DNA of 24,135 nucleotides from an uncultured Bacilli bacterium (lineage in GTDB: Bacteria > Bacillota_I > Bacilli_A > RF39 > UBA660): the NCBI GenBank assembly GCA_934102255.1, contig CAKOSN010000031.1, positions 1-24,135 on the forward strand. Reading direction: 5' to 3'. The position numbers were made by a program, and so were the translations under genes. How positions within the stretch are numbered: position 1 is the stretch's first letter; every line of letters begins with the position of its first letter. The notes under the pieces are model-generated. The model was not told where the DNA came from, searched no databases, and saw only the letters and a program-made list of their open reading frames with translations. Positions 7,863 through 14,815 of this stretch are shown in pieces.

Positions 7863-9065
7863 TTAATTATTTAGCCACTTAGCAATATCAATAATTTGAA
7901 TTCCTTCATATTGATAATCATCATGGTGTGTATTGGCAATTAGATATTTAGGATATGCATCTTGTATCTGTAATAATGAAGATACTTCTCTTTCAAATGT
8001 TTTTTCATTACTAATATCATCAGATACTTGAATGTAGATTTTTTCATCTTTTTTTATAGCTACAAAATCTATCTCTTTATTATGCAAAGTTCCAACATAT
8101 AATTCATAGCCTCTTCTTAGTAATTCTATAGCAACCATGTTTTCATAAATACGGCCGTAGTTAATATTTTTAGTACCAATTATTGCATATTTAAAAGCTG
8201 AATCAACTAAATAATATTTATCACAAGAAGCTAAATATTTTTTACCTTGAATATCATATCTTCTAATTTTATAGAAAGCAAAAGCATTACACAAATAGCC
8301 TAAATATTTTCCTATCGTTTTATCACTAATTTTTCTTTCTTTATTATTACGGCCCTTAGCTAATTCTTTAGTAATACTCCTAATAGAAATAGTATTAGAT
8401 ATATTATCCATTAAAAAATCATTTAATTCGGTAAGCAATTTAACATTACGAATATTATATTTTTGTGTAATATCTCTAATTATTAAAGTGTTATAGACAG
8501 TCTTTAAATATTCATATTTTTCTTCACTCGTTCTATAAAGATATGAACCAGCCATGCCACCTTCTAAAACATACTTATTAAATGATTGAGATATATCATC
8601 AAATTCAAAGTAGTTATTATATTCACTAAAGGAAAAAGGATAAACTTCTATCTCAAATGTTCTTCCAGTAAATAATGTTGATAAATCACTTGATAATAAA
8701 AATGCATTAGAACCAGTAATATAAATATCATATTTTTCTTCAGCATGTAGCCAATTAACGGCCTTTTCAAAATCATCACACATTTGAACTTCGTCTATCA
8801 TAACAAAATTATTTTTGCCTTTTTTATATCTTTCAGTAATATAATTGTATAAATCATCTTTATTTTTCAGATTATCGAATTCTTTAAGGTTGAAATTAAT
8901 ATGGATTATATTATAATCACTAACATTATTTTTTATATACTCCTTGAAAAGTTCCAACAACTTAGACTTACCACTACGCCTAACTCCAGTCAAAACTTTT
9001 ATATCAGGAGTTCCCATTACATTTATTAACTTTGCTAAATAGCTATCTCTTTCAATAAGTTTCAT
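7863..9065 (-). CDS. AAA ATPase (AAA_14, DUF4143-like)
   Basis: I take ATG at 9065 as the start, giving 400 residues. A TTG at 9077 lies inside the ribosome-binding site GAGGTG and is unlikely to be used. Walker A is GVRRSGKS at residues 27-34; Walker B is VMIDEVQ near residue 93; ITGSNAFLLSS follows as sensor region. The C-terminus has KEIDFV, then IYIQVSDD where nuclease-like members have E-x-K, so the PD-(D/E)XK-type site looks altered. This is a different subtype from the ATPase at 336-1535, though the same broad class. Function is unknown. It is flanked by hairpins H1 (3') and H2 (5') and lies between two copies of an Rpn-tail gene. Confidence 0.88.
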   Translation of the reverse strand: MKLIERDSYLAKLINVMGTPDIKVLTGVRRSGKSKLLELFKEYIKNNVSDYNIIHINFNLKEFDNLKNKDDLYNYITERYKKGKNNFVMIDEVQMCDDFEKAVNWLHAEEKYDIYITGSNAFLLSSDLSTLFTGRTFEIEVYPFSFSEYNNYFEFDDISQSFNKYVLEGGMAGSYLYRTSEEKYEYLKTVYNTLIIRDITQKYNIRNVKLLTELNDFLMDNISNTISIRSITKELAKGRNNKERKISDKTIGKYLGYLCNAFAFYKIRRYDIQGKKYLASCDKYYLVDSAFKYAIIGTKNINYGRIYENMVAIELLRRGYELYVGTLHNKEIDFVAIKKDEKIYIQVSDDISNEKTFEREVSSLLQIQDAYPKYLIANTHHDDYQYEGIQIIDIAKWLNN

Positions 9066-9089
9066 CTTACACCTCAACTACATTTTAGC

Positions 9090-9136
9090 ATTCTATTACG
9101 CAAATTTCAATTTTTTTTGATTTTGCGTAATAGAAT
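9090..9136. repeat. Hairpin H2: palindrome upstream of the ATPase
   Basis: Perfect 15-nt arms (9090-9104 and 9122-9136) share the CTATTACGCAAA core with H1 and H3; the loop is T-rich and different. It lies between two divergent genes, the ATPase (minus, start 9065) and Rpn-tail copy 2 (plus, start 9223). It therefore terminates neither of them. It may be an operator, a remnant of duplication, or a mobile-unit end. Confidence 0.85.
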
Positions 9137-9168
9137 TATTTTTTTATTTATTTCAATAAATTTTTGAA

Positions 9169-9462
9169 GGTATTATTTACGTATAAATTATTATATAATA
9201 GTCATATAAGGAGTCTTATTATATGGAAGATTTAGAATATTTAATGTATGTTAATGAAGAAGAAGAAAAAGAAAAAATTTATAATTCAGAAATGAAAGAA
9301 GCTTTTAAAAATGGTGAACTTAATGGCGAATTAAAAGGTCAAATAGAAACCATAAAAAATGCAACCAGTATGGGATTAACTTTAGAACAAATTTCTAATT
9401 TAGTTAATTTACCTATCAATGAAATACTAGTTATTCAAAATGAAATAAATAATAACGAGTAA
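9169..9462 (+). repeat. Direct repeat copy 2: Rpn-tail gene with its promoter region
   Basis: Second copy of the block at 7493-7795. It includes the leader with TATAAT at 9194-9199, AAGGAG at 9208-9213 and the intact coding region. It is 9 bp shorter than copy 1, consistent with small indels around the codon-40 region. Confidence 0.85.
9223..9462 (+). CDS. Stand-alone Rpn/PD-(D/E)XK transposase C-terminal tail, intact copy
   Basis: This 79-residue acidic protein looks like the end of Rpn family recombination-promoting nucleases (putative transposases). It has an LEYL-D/E-E-E start, a coiled GELNGELKGQIE segment like their repeated G-E-x-G stretches, and the closing KNATSMGLTLEQISNLVNLPINEI, which matches their 'GL-x-x-E-x-I-S-x-x-x-x-L' tail. 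No nuclease domain is present and none is found nearby. In characterised Rpn systems an internal start makes a short protein from the same tail region that inhibits the full-length nuclease, so a free tail could act in that way; this is inference. It has a strong ribosome-binding site and ends before hairpin H3. Confidence 0.7.
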   Translation: MEDLEYLMYVNEEEEKEKIYNSEMKEAFKNGELNGELKGQIETIKNATSMGLTLEQISNLVNLPINEILVIQNEINNNE

Positions 9463-9470
9463 TAATTTTG

Positions 9471-9523
9471 AAAACCCTATTACGCAAAATCGAATTTTTT
9501 TGAAAATTGCGTAATAGGATTTT
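9471..9523. terminator. Hairpin H3: bidirectional terminator and repeat
   Basis: Arms 9471-9487 and 9507-9523 pair with one mismatch and carry the CTATTACGCAA core of H1 and H2; an A-run and a T-run flank the stem. It lies exactly between the Rpn-tail copy 2 (plus, ends 9462) and the glycine-rich protein gene (minus, ends 9524), so it can end both transcripts. Confidence 0.8.
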
Positions 9524-10957
9524 TTATTCATCTATACTTACTAGAATTATTCTAGCATAGCCATTGCCTTTTTTAGCACAGTAACTAGTTGGTGTTTCTT
9601 CACTACATGTTGTTGATATAGTCTTTGTACTTTCTTCGAATGATTCTTCACAATCATAACAATACATAACTTTGTTGGTTAAAAGTGAATTTCCTATATA
9701 ACTAGAACCGCCAGCACCTGGAGCAAACATACCTGCACCGCCGCCATAATATCCACTTCCACCACCTGAACCATCAGAACAATCACTACCATTTCTAGAG
9801 CCACCAATACCAAAATCAGAACTTTTTTCAGTAAAGCCATTAAAACTATTTCCAGATACCCCGCCACTTGTTTGAGTACCACCTTGTGGCTTTATGTAAT
9901 AAGAATGCCCATTATTAATCCAATCTGAATTATTACCTATTACTCCACCTGCGGAGGCTCCAGAACCATACGCTCTACTAAAATTAAAAACTCCACCGCC
10001 GCCACCTGATACCATTAAAATTTGTTCTTTGTAATCTTTTAGTAATGAAAGTAAACCTGATTTTAAGGCTATATGCGTTGCACCACCACCAGAGCTTCCA
10101 TATCTATATGTGTAATCATTTTTACAATAATTGCCATAGCCATTACCACCTCCATTATAACCGCCCTTAAAAAATCCTGAATTGCCACCAGTACCAGAAC
10201 CACCAATAGTAATATAAAGCTTTGTATTTGATAAAAGACTTAAATTACTTGATGCATAAGCCCCGGTTCCACCAATATAAGTATTGTCATAATTACCACC
10301 TTGCGCTCCCCATGTTTCTAATTTATAAGTTCCAGAAACTGGTACTGTAAACGTTTGTTCATCGCCAATATAATCAAAATTAAAAACTGTATCACCATCA
10401 TATTTTATTGGCTGACCAACTACTACTATTTTAGATTTGAAGCTTTTTACTTCATTATTTAAGTCTTCCATAGTTGTATCGTAATCTATCCAAAGTCTAA
10501 GAGAATAATCTTTACTTTCGTTAGACTTTAAAACACCAGTTGCTAATTTTCTACTTTCTATACTGCTAGAGTTAAGTTTATCACCATTATCATAACTACT
10601 TAACAAATTAATATTGCCTTCAAACATAACATCTATAAATTTACTCGATAAGGTAGAACTTTTTAAGACTTCTAAATTAACCGAATACTGAGCTGTAATA
10701 TCACACGTATTAGTAACTGTAAAAGTAAAAGGAGTTAATTCTTTTCCCTTATCATTACTTATTGGATAGGCATTTTCTAAATTTATACTATTTTCTTGAT
10801 TACTTATAGATAAATCAAAACACTTAGATTCAGCCACATTAGTTGTATCTTGACTAACACTTATATTCCACAAAGAATAAGAAAACCCTATTCCTAATAT
10901 TAGGATTAATATTACACTCACACTCATCATTACTACTGTTTTCTTCATAACTTTCAC
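9524..10957 (-). CDS. Exported glycine-rich protein with SipW/TasA-like N-terminus
   Basis: The 477-residue product begins with a signal or anchor segment (about residues 5-27) followed by YSLWNISVSQDTTN and a Cys-containing domain. This resembles SipW-dependent, TasA/camelysin-type surface proteins. From about residue 200 a glycine-rich domain starts with the pattern TFTVPVSGTYKLETWGAQGG, seen in many gut Firmicutes surface proteins, and runs to about 420 with repeated GG/GGG clusters. Four Cys lie near the C-terminus. A surface matrix or adhesin role is inferred. The start is ambiguous: GTG at 10957 or ATG at 10948, with AAGGA very close to the former. It is divergent from the RHH gene and ends at hairpin H3. 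Confidence 0.8.
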   Translation of the reverse strand: MKVMKKTVVMMSVSVILILILGIGFSYSLWNISVSQDTTNVAESKCFDLSISNQENSINLENAYPISNDKGKELTPFTFTVTNTCDITAQYSVNLEVLKSSTLSSKFIDVMFEGNINLLSSYDNGDKLNSSSIESRKLATGVLKSNESKDYSLRLWIDYDTTMEDLNNEVKSFKSKIVVVGQPIKYDGDTVFNFDYIGDEQTFTVPVSGTYKLETWGAQGGNYDNTYIGGTGAYASSNLSLLSNTKLYITIGGSGTGGNSGFFKGGYNGGGNGYGNYCKNDYTYRYGSSGGGATHIALKSGLLSLLKDYKEQILMVSGGGGGVFNFSRAYGSGASAGGVIGNNSDWINNGHSYYIKPQGGTQTSGGVSGNSFNGFTEKSSDFGIGGSRNGSDCSDGSGGGSGYYGGGAGMFAPGAGGSSYIGNSLLTNKVMYCYDCEESFEESTKTISTTCSEETPTSYCAKKGNGYARIILVSIDE

Positions 10958-11007
10958 TATTCCTTATTATGTTTCAGTATAATATTAACAAAATAAATAT
11001 TAGATTT

Positions 11008-11060
11008 ATGCAATGCTTTTTGTCTTATAATATGCAATCTATAATTGCCATGCTTTATGT
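11008..11060. promoter_or_regulatory. Repeated motif in the divergent promoter region, possible operator
   Basis: The sequences GCAATGCTTTTTGT (11010-11023) and GCCATGCTTTATGT (11047-11060) match at 12 of 14 positions and are 37 bp apart. A further ATGCAAT at 11032-11038 faces an ATTGCCAT at 11044-11051 as an imperfect inverted repeat. This lies between the glycine-rich protein gene and the RHH protein gene. Repeats of this kind are typical targets of ribbon-helix-helix repressors; binding is inference. Confidence 0.45.
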
Positions 11061-11085
11061 AATACAATCTTATTAGGAGTTACTT

Positions 11086-11277
11086 ATGAATGCGTTTAAA
11101 ATATCACCTAAAGGAGAAACTGATAATAAAACTATTCGTTTCCCTTTAGAACTTATTGAAAAAATTGAAAAAGCAATCGTTGGTCAAGATATAACTTTTA
11201 GTAGATTTGTTATCTTAGCCTGTGAATATGCTCTTAATAATATGGAAAAAGAAGATAAAGAAAAAACTAGTAAATAA
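11086..11277 (+). CDS. Small ribbon-helix-helix DNA-binding protein (CopG/Arc-like)
   Basis: This 63-residue protein has the ribbon-helix-helix pattern: a short beta strand (NKTIRFP), helix A (LELIEKIEKAI), a turn with TFSRFV, and helix B (ILACEYALNNM), then a charged tail. Such proteins dimerise, bind operator DNA through the strand, and often act as antitoxins or local repressors. No toxin gene follows, so a regulator role is more likely. AGGAG sits 6 nt before the ATG. The divergent upstream region shared with the glycine-rich protein gene contains repeated motifs it could bind. Confidence 0.75.
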   Translation: MNAFKISPKGETDNKTIRFPLELIEKIEKAIVGQDITFSRFVILACEYALNNMEKEDKEKTSK

Positions 11278-11280
11278 ACA

Positions 11281-11308
11281 AAAAAAGTCATCAAACGACG
11301 GCTTTTTT
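11281..11308. terminator. Terminator between the RHH gene and the HExxH gene
   Basis: AAAAAAGTCATC and GACGGCTTTTTT form a stem around the loop AAAC, with one mismatch and one G-U pair. It has an A-run before and a T-run after. It directly follows the RHH gene and may also end the minus-strand gene that stops at 11316. Confidence 0.6.
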
Positions 11309-11315
11309 ATTTACC

Positions 11316-13004
11316 TTAATGTTTCTTTTTTACTAAAATACTGCCTTTTGAAGCACTATCCAACATTTCCAAAGTATCAATTATTTCAATATCAGTATGA
11401 AGATATGTATTGCCAAATATTTCATTTATCTTTGGAAATTTCTTTATTAGTTTATTTAACTCATCACTCAAATTATAAGTATTATTATTTATTACATAGA
11501 TTGCTGGTTGATTACAGCGTATAAGACTAAAAGCTGCCACTAACGATAAATCTTTATAATCTTCATATAAAGCCCTAATCTCTTCATCAGAAACTTTATA
11601 AATAGTACTTAAAGCATCAAAGAAACTATCTTGAATAATTTTAAACTCTTGAACAAATTCATCATAAGTATAATAAACATCATTCTTTTCAGAAGAAAAT
11701 AATCTAAAAGCTCCAGTACTAATAACATCAGCAATCATTCTATATAACCAAATATTATCATCTAAAGTCAAATCACTTTTATTAATATTGTAATTTATTA
11801 AATTATTAATAACTATTCTAAAAATAGTAATATATTGTAAATTATTTAACTTATTACTTAATTTAGTATAATCATCATCAGTATACGTATCTTTTTTACC
11901 AACTATTCTTTTAACATAAGAATTACGTTCATCAGTAGCATCTATAGCATATAATACTCTAAATATTTCTCTTTTTTCTTCATCAGTTTCTGCTCCTAAA
12001 AAATTTAACAAGGAATTTAAATCTTGATTATTAATTGCTTGATAATAATCATTAATCGTATATTTATTAAATAACGAGCACAGCAACATAGCACTTTCTT
12101 GTTTACGATATTTAAGATAAGTATAATTAGTATTAGACATCTGCACTTTATCTTGCATATTTAAATTATATAAAGCTGATTCAGCACTGGACTCAATAAA
12201 AAATGGTTTACCATCAATAAGTTTAATCATTGAAAGGCCTTGATTTTCTAAAACATCAGGACACGCCGATTGACAAGCATGATTTAATTCATGTTTTATA
12301 ACACTGTCTAACATAAGCGCCATATCAGAATAATTTATTACCCAAGAAGAAATATTAGGTAAACAAATTCTTAATATATTAACATCATGAGAAAAATTTC
12401 CACTTAATTTCTGTGCATCATTAGTACTACTAGTTAATTTTTCTGTAAAAAACATCTTTAAATCCATTAAATTATGAATATCTTCATCAGTACCATTTCT
12501 TAAAATATAACTAATTTGTTCTTTAAAAGAACGATAAACATCTTCTTTAATCTTATTCATGATATATTCATCAAACGGAATACCATAATAATTTTTAAAA
12601 GTTTCTCTCGTAAAATAATCTTCATCGAAGAAGGAAGTAACATCATCATTGGGATATTCCAATAAATAATTAGCGGTGTTTTCTTTAATTTGCGAAATAA
12701 CTTCATCAGCAGCTATATCAAAATGCTTACCACACACATTACCATTACTAGAAGAAATGCACTCATCAATTTCCTCATCTTTTAAATCTAAAGAGTCATT
12801 TAACCCTAAATTTGCAATAGAGCTTAAATTTTCTTGCAAATCTTCGCTTAATAATTCAGCACGCTTACTACCATCAACATAACTAATCATGTCAAACTTA
12901 TTTTTTATTTTCTCACTTTTTATCTTTTTATAATATGGATAAGCTTGAATTACAATAGCAAAGCAAAGAGCTAAACTAGCCATTCTTCTATAAATGTCTT
13001 TCAT
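11316..13004 (-). CDS. Exported HExxH putative metalloprotease, paralogue 4
   Basis: The 562-residue protein shares the plan of the lipoprotein at 3618-5462. HELNH is at residues 238-242 and ESSAES at 271-276, giving the same 33-residue spacing as in that protein. The DIHN...L segment upstream of the active site and a Cys just after HELNH are kept. The long helical C-terminal region has DYYQAINNQD, then YAIDATDERNSY and QDSFFDALSTIYKVS, and ends in a KFPKI motif. The N-terminus is a basic-hydrophobic stretch (about residues 6-24) without a lipobox Cys, so it is a signal peptide or a membrane anchor. It is the last gene of a three-gene run, 53 bp after paralogue 3. Enzyme activity is inferred only. 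Confidence 0.72.
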   Translation of the reverse strand: MKDIYRRMASLALCFAIVIQAYPYYKKIKSEKIKNKFDMISYVDGSKRAELLSEDLQENLSSIANLGLNDSLDLKDEEIDECISSSNGNVCGKHFDIAADEVISQIKENTANYLLEYPNDDVTSFFDEDYFTRETFKNYYGIPFDEYIMNKIKEDVYRSFKEQISYILRNGTDEDIHNLMDLKMFFTEKLTSSTNDAQKLSGNFSHDVNILRICLPNISSWVINYSDMALMLDSVIKHELNHACQSACPDVLENQGLSMIKLIDGKPFFIESSAESALYNLNMQDKVQMSNTNYTYLKYRKQESAMLLCSLFNKYTINDYYQAINNQDLNSLLNFLGAETDEEKREIFRVLYAIDATDERNSYVKRIVGKKDTYTDDDYTKLSNKLNNLQYITIFRIVINNLINYNINKSDLTLDDNIWLYRMIADVISTGAFRLFSSEKNDVYYTYDEFVQEFKIIQDSFFDALSTIYKVSDEEIRALYEDYKDLSLVAAFSLIRCNQPAIYVINNNTYNLSDELNKLIKKFPKINEIFGNTYLHTDIEIIDTLEMLDSASKGSILVKKKH

Positions 13005-13057
13005 ACCTTTTCACCACCCAATTAAAATAAATTTTACTTTTCTAAAAAGCAAAGCCA

Positions 13058-14758
13058 TTAATTCGCTTCTTCATTAACACTATCTCTAATTTTTTTAACT
13101 AATATTCTTCCAACTTGAACATCATCAAGCATTTTTAATGAACTTTCTTCATTAATATCAGTATAAAGATAAGAATTACCAATAATTTCTTTTATTTTAG
13201 GAAACTTTTCCAATAGTCTATTCAACTTACTATAAACTAAATGACTATTATCACTAGTTAAACTTTCTCCGTCATAGCCAAAATTAATATCCATAAATAC
13301 ATCTTTCATATTAACTTTTTTATATTTATTATAAATTACTTCTATATCATCATTAGAAACATGATATATAGTACTTAAAACACTAAAGAAACTATCTTGA
13401 ATTATCTTATATTGTTCACAAAATTTATCATAGCAATAATATATTTCTTCATCTTTATTAGTATCATCTACTATAAAAGCACCGTCAGCAATCTGACTAG
13501 CCATTAAATAATATAATAAAACATTATCTTCTAAATCTAAATCATTATTACTTATATTGTACTTAATTAAATTACTTATAGATAATTTAAATATTGATAT
13601 ATAGTGTAAATTATTTAACTTATCACATATTTTAAAAATATCATTTTTATCATAGGTATCTTTTTTACCTAATAAATCCATTATATAAGTATTTCTACCT
13701 TCTAAAGCATCCATAGTATAAATAATACTAAATATTTCTTTCTTTTCTTCTAAAGTATTAGCATTTAAATAACTAAATAAAGCATTTATATCTTCATTAT
13801 TAATAGCCTTATAATAATCTTCTATACTATAATCATTCAAAAGTGAACATAATAATAATTTGTTTTCTAATCTTCTATAATATTCATAAGTATAAATAAA
13901 ACCACTACCAAGTTTTTCAAAGCCACCTTCGATACATAAATTATATAAAATACTCTCTGCACTCGCTTCTGTTAAAAAACTATGATTATAGCCATTAAGA
14001 AAATTAAGCTCTTCAACGCCACCATTTTCTAATTTATCCCTACAAGCACTTTGTCTTACATGACTTAATTCGTGTTTAACTGTTTCATCAATACGCGCTA
14101 AAACACTATTTATATCATTACTATCATTTAAAATACTAGTCAAAGAAATTTCAACAACATTATTTGCATAAGAATAAACACCATATATAACGCTGTCTTC
14201 ATTTCCACTTTTAATATAAGGAACGAAAACAATACTTAAATCTTGAAAACTATGAATATCTTCATTTGTTCCTGTACTTAAAACAAATCCCAAATAACTA
14301 TATAAAGCATTATAAAAAGCATCTTTTATTAAAGCCATATCTTCATCAGTATAAGTATAATAATACTTATTAATAAAGTTCATATTTTCAAAATAACCAT
14401 CGCTAAAAAAGGAAGTATACTCTAAATCTGGCAATTCTTTAGCTAAATTAGCTGAATTAACTCTAATCTTCGAAACTAGTTCATCAATAGTAGTATTAGT
14501 ACTTTCAGTACATTCTACATTACTGCTATTAATAATTTCATCAATTTGTTTATCATCTAGTTTAACTACATCCATTATTCCTAAATCAGCTAAACTATTT
14601 ATATTTTCTTGTAATAAAACTTCTAAGCTTTCTGTTCTATTATTAGAATCAGCGGCACTAACCATATCAGTTTTAATCTCTTGTTTGCATCCACACGTGT
14701 TAATAGCAACCGTTAAACATAATAGAAAAGAAACTATTCTCCTATTAATATTTTTCAC
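13058..14758 (-). CDS. Exported HExxH putative metalloprotease, paralogue 3 (lipoprotein-like)
   Basis: I place the start at GTG 14758, preceded by AGGGGG and a 5-nt spacer, giving 566 residues. A longer frame from GTG 14791 is rejected because that codon touches a TATAAT -10 box. The N-terminus is hydrophobic and ends in TCGC with Cys24, a weak lipobox. HELSH is at 229-233 and EASAES at 264-269. A Cys (QSAC) follows the first motif and DIHSF..L precedes it. The C-terminal helical part closely matches paralogue 4, including QDSFFSVLSTIYHVS and KFPKI, so these two are the nearest relatives. The gene lies 57 bp after paralogue 2. Confidence 0.73.
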   Translation of the reverse strand: MKNINRRIVSFLLCLTVAINTCGCKQEIKTDMVSAADSNNRTESLEVLLQENINSLADLGIMDVVKLDDKQIDEIINSSNVECTESTNTTIDELVSKIRVNSANLAKELPDLEYTSFFSDGYFENMNFINKYYYTYTDEDMALIKDAFYNALYSYLGFVLSTGTNEDIHSFQDLSIVFVPYIKSGNEDSVIYGVYSYANNVVEISLTSILNDSNDINSVLARIDETVKHELSHVRQSACRDKLENGGVEELNFLNGYNHSFLTEASAESILYNLCIEGGFEKLGSGFIYTYEYYRRLENKLLLCSLLNDYSIEDYYKAINNEDINALFSYLNANTLEEKKEIFSIIYTMDALEGRNTYIMDLLGKKDTYDKNDIFKICDKLNNLHYISIFKLSISNLIKYNISNNDLDLEDNVLLYYLMASQIADGAFIVDDTNKDEEIYYCYDKFCEQYKIIQDSFFSVLSTIYHVSNDDIEVIYNKYKKVNMKDVFMDINFGYDGESLTSDNSHLVYSKLNRLLEKFPKIKEIIGNSYLYTDINEESSLKMLDDVQVGRILVKKIRDSVNEEAN

Positions 14759-14782
14759 TTTTTCCCCCTGTAATTGCCTACT

Positions 14783-14810
14783 ATTATACACAAACTTTGA
14801 AAAAAGTAAA
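14783..14810 (-). promoter_or_regulatory. Promoter between HExxH paralogues 2 and 3
   Basis: The minus strand has TTTACT (14805-14810), a 16-nt spacer and a perfect TATAAT (14783-14788), about 25 bp before the GTG at 14758. Paralogue 3 and perhaps 4 can therefore be transcribed independently of paralogue 2. The site overlaps the upstream GTG at 14791, which argues against its use as a start. Confidence 0.65.
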
Positions 14811-14815
14811 GTTTA

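Noticed and set aside
7805..9523. Hairpins H1-H3 as a CRISPR array or an integron-type array
   Set aside because: Only three copies with kilobase-scale and gene-length gaps, variable loops, and no cas or integrase gene.
9694..9882. Minus-strand 62-codon frame inside the glycine-rich gene
   Set aside because: It is a shadow of the GGT/GGA-rich coding sequence in another frame; the product is Val/Leu-rich with no start signal.
11222..11524. Plus-strand 100-codon frame across the RHH gene end and the HExxH gene
   Set aside because: It runs through a terminator and two real genes in other frames, with no ribosome-binding site.
14759..14791. GTG at 14791 as the start of HExxH paralogue 3
   Set aside because: The codon overlaps the perfect TATAAT -10 region; GTG 14758 has a strong AGGGGG site and gives a normal signal sequence.
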